The notes under the pieces: model-generated
What the model saw: only the letters and a program-made list of their open reading frames with translations
Database searches by the model: none
What the model was told of the DNA's origin: nothing
Position numbers and translations under genes: made by a program
In this document: in pieces, positions 5,880 to 9,136 of the stretch
Layout: each line of letters begins with the position of its first letter
Numbering within the stretch: the first letter of the stretch is position 1
DNA from: Phocaeicola_A sp964580305
GTDB taxonomy: Bacteria > Bacteroidota > Bacteroidia > Bacteroidales > Bacteroidaceae
Assembly: GCA_964580305.1 (NCBI GenBank)
Contig: CAZOKL010000084.1
Span: 1-9,136, forward strand
Direction: 5' to 3'
DNA: 9,136 nucleotides

Positions 5880-7898
5880 ATGGAACTGAAATTAAGGCTA
5901 CTAAAGAATGACTCATGGTTGGAGCCTTTCGAAAATGCAATCAATGGACGTCATGCACATGTGATGGACAAGGTAAAGGAACTGACCAAAAATGGGCGGA
6001 GGACATTAGCAGACTTTGCGTCGGGGCATCTTTATTTTGGATTGCATCGGACAGACAAGGGATGGGTGTTCCGTGAGTGGGCACCTAATGCGACTGAGAT
6101 TTATTTGATTGGTGACTTTAATGGTTGGCAGGAAAAACCGGAATTTAAGTTGAAGCGCCTGCGTAATACGGATAATTGGGAAATTAAACTGAAACCCGAC
6201 GTGTTGAAGCACGGTGATTTATATAAGCTGAAGATATATTGGGATGGTGGATGTGGAGAGCGTATTCCTGCATGGGTGCGTAGAGTCGTACAAGATGAAC
6301 AAACAAAGATTTTCAGTGCGCAAGTGTGGGATCCTGAGAAACCTTATAAATTTAAGAAACGTGTCTTCAGATCAAACACTTCTCCTCTGTTGATTTATGA
6401 ATGCCATATAGGTATGTCGCAGGAGGAAGGAAAAGTGGGGACATACACAGAATTCCGTGAGAATGTGTTGCCGCGTGTGATTGCAGATGGATATAATTGC
6501 ATTCAGATTATGGCCGTTCAGGAACATCCTTACTATGGGAGTTTTGGTTATCACGTATCCAACTTTTTTGCTCCGTCTTCGCGTTTTGGTACTCCTGATG
6601 AGTTAAAGCAGCTGATTGATGAGGCTCATCAGAATGGCATTGCCGTGATTATGGACATCGTGCATTCACATGCTGTCAAGAATGAAGTCGAAGGACTTGG
6701 TAATTTTGCTGGCGACCCTAACCAGTACTTCTATCCTGGTGAGCGGCACGAACATCCGGCATGGGATTCACTATGTTTTGACTATGGAAAGAATGAGGTT
6801 CTGCATTTCTTGTTGTCCAACTGTCGCTATTGGTTGGAGGAGTTTAAGTTTGATGGATTCCGTTTCGACGGAGTGACATCTATGCTCTATTATAGTCACG
6901 GTTTGGGTGAAGCCTTTTGCAGTTATAATGATTATTACAACGGGCATGAAGATGACAATGCTATCTGTTATTTGTCTTTGGCCAATCTTCTGATTCATGA
7001 AGTCAACTCAAAAGCTATCACCATTGCTGAAGAAGTGTCCGGTATGCCCGGACTGGCGTTGCCGGTTGTTGATGGCGGCTATGGATTTGACTACCGCTTG
7101 GCAATGAATATCCCTGATTATTGGATTAAAATCATCAAGGAAAAAGTCGATGAGGACTGGAAAACATCCAGCATGTTTTGGGAAGTGACCAATCGCCGGA
7201 AAGACGAGAAAACAATCTCTTATGCCGAAAGTCATGACCAAGCATTGGTGGGTGATAAGACTATCATCTTCCGCTTGGTGGATTCAGACATGTATTGGCA
7301 TTTTAAGAAAGGAGATGAGAATGAACGGGCGCACCGCGGCATTGCTTTGCATAAGATGATTCGCCTGTTGACTTGCTCAACAATGAATGGTGGCTATCTC
7401 AACTTTATGGGCAATGAGTTCGGGCATCCCGAATGGATTGATTTTCCGCGTGAAGGCAATGGATGGAGCTACAAGTATGCACGCCGTCAGTGGAGTCTGG
7501 TCGACAACCGAGACTTGTGCTATTGCTATCTGGGTGATTTCGACAAAGCCATGTTGGAGGTTGTCAAAGATGTGAAGAACATCCAGAAGACACCGGTCGT
7601 GGAGATATGGCACAATGACGGCGACCAGGTGTTGGCTTACATGCGTCGTGACCACATCTTTGTTTTCAATTTCAGCCCAACACGTTCGTTTGTGGATTAT
7701 GGCTTCCTTGTGCCACGTGGTTCTTATGAAGTGGTGCTCAACACGGATGCCGTGCAGTTTGGCGGCAACGGATTGGCTGACGACACTGTGAGACATTTCA
7801 CCAATTATGACCAGTTGTATGCGAGGGACAAGAAAGAATGGCTGAAACTTTACCTCCCGGCCCGGTCGGCTGTCGTCCTTCGGAAAGTAAAGGAATAA
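5880..7898 (+). CDS. glgB: 1,4-alpha-glucan branching enzyme, eukaryote-like GH13 type
   Basis: It cuts alpha-1,4 glucan chains and re-attaches them by alpha-1,6 bonds, branching glycogen in the cytoplasm. The 672 residues include a CBM48-like N-terminal domain (about 55-145, GWVFREWAPNATEIYLIGDF), a GH13 barrel (about 170-560) and a C-terminal beta domain (about 575-670). Catalytic residues visible: nucleophile Asp330 in DGFRFDGVTSMLY, acid/base Glu384 in ITIAEEVSGMP, and Asp453 in YAESHDQALVGDK. Also present are YECHIGMSQEEGKVGTY (173-189), DIVHSHA (259-265) and YLNFMGNEFGHPEWIDFPR (506-524). These segments match eukaryotic branching enzymes (yeast Glc3, human GBE1) nearly word for word, unlike classical bacterial GlgB. 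It lies 15 nt after the DUF386 gene. Base composition rises along the gene (23 G+C of 60 at 5881-5940, 29 of 60 at 7621-7680). Confidence 0.95.
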   Translation: MELKLRLLKNDSWLEPFENAINGRHAHVMDKVKELTKNGRRTLADFASGHLYFGLHRTDKGWVFREWAPNATEIYLIGDFNGWQEKPEFKLKRLRNTDNWEIKLKPDVLKHGDLYKLKIYWDGGCGERIPAWVRRVVQDEQTKIFSAQVWDPEKPYKFKKRVFRSNTSPLLIYECHIGMSQEEGKVGTYTEFRENVLPRVIADGYNCIQIMAVQEHPYYGSFGYHVSNFFAPSSRFGTPDELKQLIDEAHQNGIAVIMDIVHSHAVKNEVEGLGNFAGDPNQYFYPGERHEHPAWDSLCFDYGKNEVLHFLLSNCRYWLEEFKFDGFRFDGVTSMLYYSHGLGEAFCSYNDYYNGHEDDNAICYLSLANLLIHEVNSKAITIAEEVSGMPGLALPVVDGGYGFDYRLAMNIPDYWIKIIKEKVDEDWKTSSMFWEVTNRRKDEKTISYAESHDQALVGDKTIIFRLVDSDMYWHFKKGDENERAHRGIALHKMIRLLTCSTMNGGYLNFMGNEFGHPEWIDFPREGNGWSYKYARRQWSLVDNRDLCYCYLGDFDKAMLEVVKDVKNIQKTPVVEIWHNDGDQVLAYMRRDHIFVFNFSPTRSFVDYGFLVPRGSYEVVLNTDAVQFGGNGLADDTVRHFTNYDQLYARDKKEWLKLYLPARSAVVLRKVKE

Positions 7899-7906
7899 TT
7901 ATATTT

Positions 7907-9025
7907 ATGGCAAAAGATTCAACAATAAGAAACGAAGCCGCACGTAGCATACGCTTTACGTGTGGCTTCGTTTTTATTATATTCTGTTTGTCATATCTTT
8001 TCTTTCAGACTCATTTGCTTGAGATGCTTCAGAAAGTGCTCTCTGACGGACAGACATCGTATGCAGCCCGTTGGGGGACGTGGATCATCACGCTCATACT
8101 TTGTTTGGTGCAATTCGGCGTGAGTCGGCTCGTGCGTATGCCGGAACGGTGCCATGCGTTGACCTATCTGCCATCTGTGTTGCTGCTTTCGTGCATCACA
8201 GACATTGACAAGAGCATCTACCAAGAAGTAACAATCGGACACTGGGCTTGGATTATTCCGCTGTCGGTTGCGGCCTTGTTCGGATGGTCATGGGTGTACC
8301 GGCATGTGGATTGGTTTTCCGGAGACGGCCAACAGACTTTGTGGGTGGCCCGTCTGTTGCCCAACAACATCATGCTGTTCCTGTTGTGCGTCGGGTGCAT
8401 GGCATGGGGCAACACGGATGAAGTGTTTCACTATGAGACCGCGGCTGACGCAGCCTTGCTGCATGACGACTATGCGACCGTGCTGACCATAGGAGCGGCT
8501 TCTCCTCACACCTCCCGTGAACTGACAGTCATGCGGACGTATGCCCTGAGCCACATGAACGCGTTGCCGGAGCGGCTTTTTGACTATCCGCAGCGGGATG
8601 CGTCACGAGGATTGTTGTTCGAGGCCGGCAGTCCGGCGACCACATGGCTGAAGGCTTCGACAATATATGCTTACTTGGGAGATGAACCACGCCCGGGCGA
8701 AAGTGTCACGGATTATTTGCGACGTCTTTGCCATGAAGATACGGGCTACAAACCGGCATTGGATTATTATCTCTGTGCACTCCTGTTGCAGAAAGAATTG
8801 GACTTATTTGCCGAGGAACTGGACTACTTCTGCCATGTGGAGCCTTCCCTTCCACACGTTTACCTGGAGGCACTTTTTCTTTACTATGCTCTGCATGCCG
8901 AGGCAGAGCCGCCTTTTGACATGTCAGCCTTAGGCCGCAACTATCAATGCTATCAATTATCGCCTTCCGACTACCGGAAGACATATTGGTATTACTACGA
9001 CCATACGACGATTCGTCACGAATAA
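7907..9025 (+). CDS. Multi-pass membrane protein with helical C-terminal domain, DUF6057-like
   Basis: I recognise no enzyme here; the protein resembles the Bacteroidota family DUF6057 of unknown function (moderate certainty). Of 372 residues, the first 170 hold four or five membrane segments: about 17-33 (FTCGFVFIIFCLSYLFF), 57-74, a weaker one at 84-98, 113-130 and 153-168. The segment FQTHLLEMLQKVLSDGQTSY (33-52) is family-like. Residues about 175-365 look soluble and helical, with TPR-like pairs (for example AALLHDDYATVLTIG), ending in KTYWYYYD. The frame is open from 7838 inside the branching enzyme gene, but ATG 7907 has AAGGA at 7890-7894 and lies 8 nt after the glgB stop, suggesting co-transcription. 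Codons 8-23 form a terminator-shaped hairpin, which casts some doubt on the start. It is G+C-rich compared with the left half (35 of 60 at 8341-8400). Confidence 0.8.
   Translation: MAKDSTIRNEAARSIRFTCGFVFIIFCLSYLFFQTHLLEMLQKVLSDGQTSYAARWGTWIITLILCLVQFGVSRLVRMPERCHALTYLPSVLLLSCITDIDKSIYQEVTIGHWAWIIPLSVAALFGWSWVYRHVDWFSGDGQQTLWVARLLPNNIMLFLLCVGCMAWGNTDEVFHYETAADAALLHDDYATVLTIGAASPHTSRELTVMRTYALSHMNALPERLFDYPQRDASRGLLFEAGSPATTWLKASTIYAYLGDEPRPGESVTDYLRRLCHEDTGYKPALDYYLCALLLQKELDLFAEELDYFCHVEPSLPHVYLEALFLYYALHAEAEPPFDMSALGRNYQCYQLSPSDYRKTYWYYYDHTTIRHE
7930..7975 (+). terminator. Intrinsic-terminator-shaped hairpin inside the start of the membrane protein gene
   Basis: AAACGAAGCCGCACGTA (7930-7946) pairs with TACGTGTGGCTTCGTTT (7957-7973) over 17 bp with one G-U wobble and a 10-nt loop. 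The 3' arm runs into TTTTT (7971-7975) followed by an AT-rich ATTATATT. This is the textbook shape of a rho-independent terminator. It begins 32 nt after the branching enzyme stop codon but lies wholly within codons 8-23 of the next gene. Confidence 0.65.
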
Positions 9026-9051
9026 TCCATTGTGTATATTTTCATCTTGTC

Positions 9052-9078
9052 CGGATGTGCTCGTTTCCCGTACATCCG
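9052..9078 (+). terminator. Weak hairpin after the membrane protein gene
   Basis: CGGATGTGC (9052-9060) pairs with GTACATCCG (9070-9078): 9 bp with one G-U and a 9-nt loop, 27 nt past the stop codon. The following bases are pyrimidine-rich (CTTCTCCTG) but not a U-run, so terminator function is uncertain. Confidence 0.35.
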
Positions 9079-9128
9079 CTTCTCCTGTATATTTCCTGCT
9101 TAGATAATTTCTTGCAGATGCAGAGCTG

Positions 9129-9136
9129 TAAATTTG
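9129..9136 (+). promoter_or_regulatory. Possible -7 box at the window edge
   Basis: TAAATTTG matches the Bacteroidota -7 box TAnnTTTG exactly, but no TTTG sits at the right distance upstream. It could serve a + strand gene beyond the window. Confidence 0.25.

Overview
The window comes from a chromosome of the order Bacteroidales (phylum Bacteroidota), probably near Bacteroides, Phocaeicola or Prevotella. The protein families and their sequence style point there. So do several matches to the Bacteroidota promoter consensus (TTTG, about 20 nt, TAnnTTTG), the scarcity of Shine-Dalgarno sites, and a signal peptide ending in ...NAQ. No rRNA, tRNA, CRISPR array, insertion sequence or phage gene is visible. 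All nine genes are intact, and eight lie on the + strand.

Layout. ruvA (Holliday-junction branch migration, 37-633) converges with a short minus-strand HPPK/FolK-like gene (635-1003), 1 bp away. A 295-bp intergenic region holds two overlapping, opposite-facing promoter candidates and what would be a long leader for kdsB. kdsB (CMP-Kdo synthetase, lipopolysaccharide synthesis) overlaps by 14 nt a single-domain M16 peptidase homologue that has lost its zinc-binding motif. After a 91-bp gap with a very good promoter match and a palindrome comes a secreted protein made of 14 MORN repeats. It is followed 20 nt later by an inositol-monophosphatase-family gene. A third cluster encodes a YhcH/YiaL-type (DUF386) protein, a eukaryote-type (GH13_8-like) glycogen branching enzyme and a multi-pass membrane protein resembling DUF6057. 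The last 111 bp hold a weak hairpin and a possible promoter for a gene beyond the window.

How the genes fit together. Most are housekeeping: DNA repair, pterin chemistry, Kdo activation and glycogen branching. No single pathway links them, and the groups look like neighbouring short transcription units. Within the third cluster the 15-nt and 8-nt gaps suggest co-transcription of yhcH-like, branching enzyme and membrane protein genes.

Most unusual points: (1) a strong intrinsic-terminator-shaped hairpin with a U-tract inside the first 23 codons of the membrane protein gene; (2) a stand-alone M16 protein without HxxEH but with the R...Y motif; (3) an HPPK homologue lacking the usual C-terminal part and several active-site residues; (4) an exactly 23-residue-periodic MORN protein exported next to an inositol phosphatase; (5) a branching enzyme much closer to eukaryotic enzymes than to classical bacterial GlgB. 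I see no clear undescribed multi-gene system.
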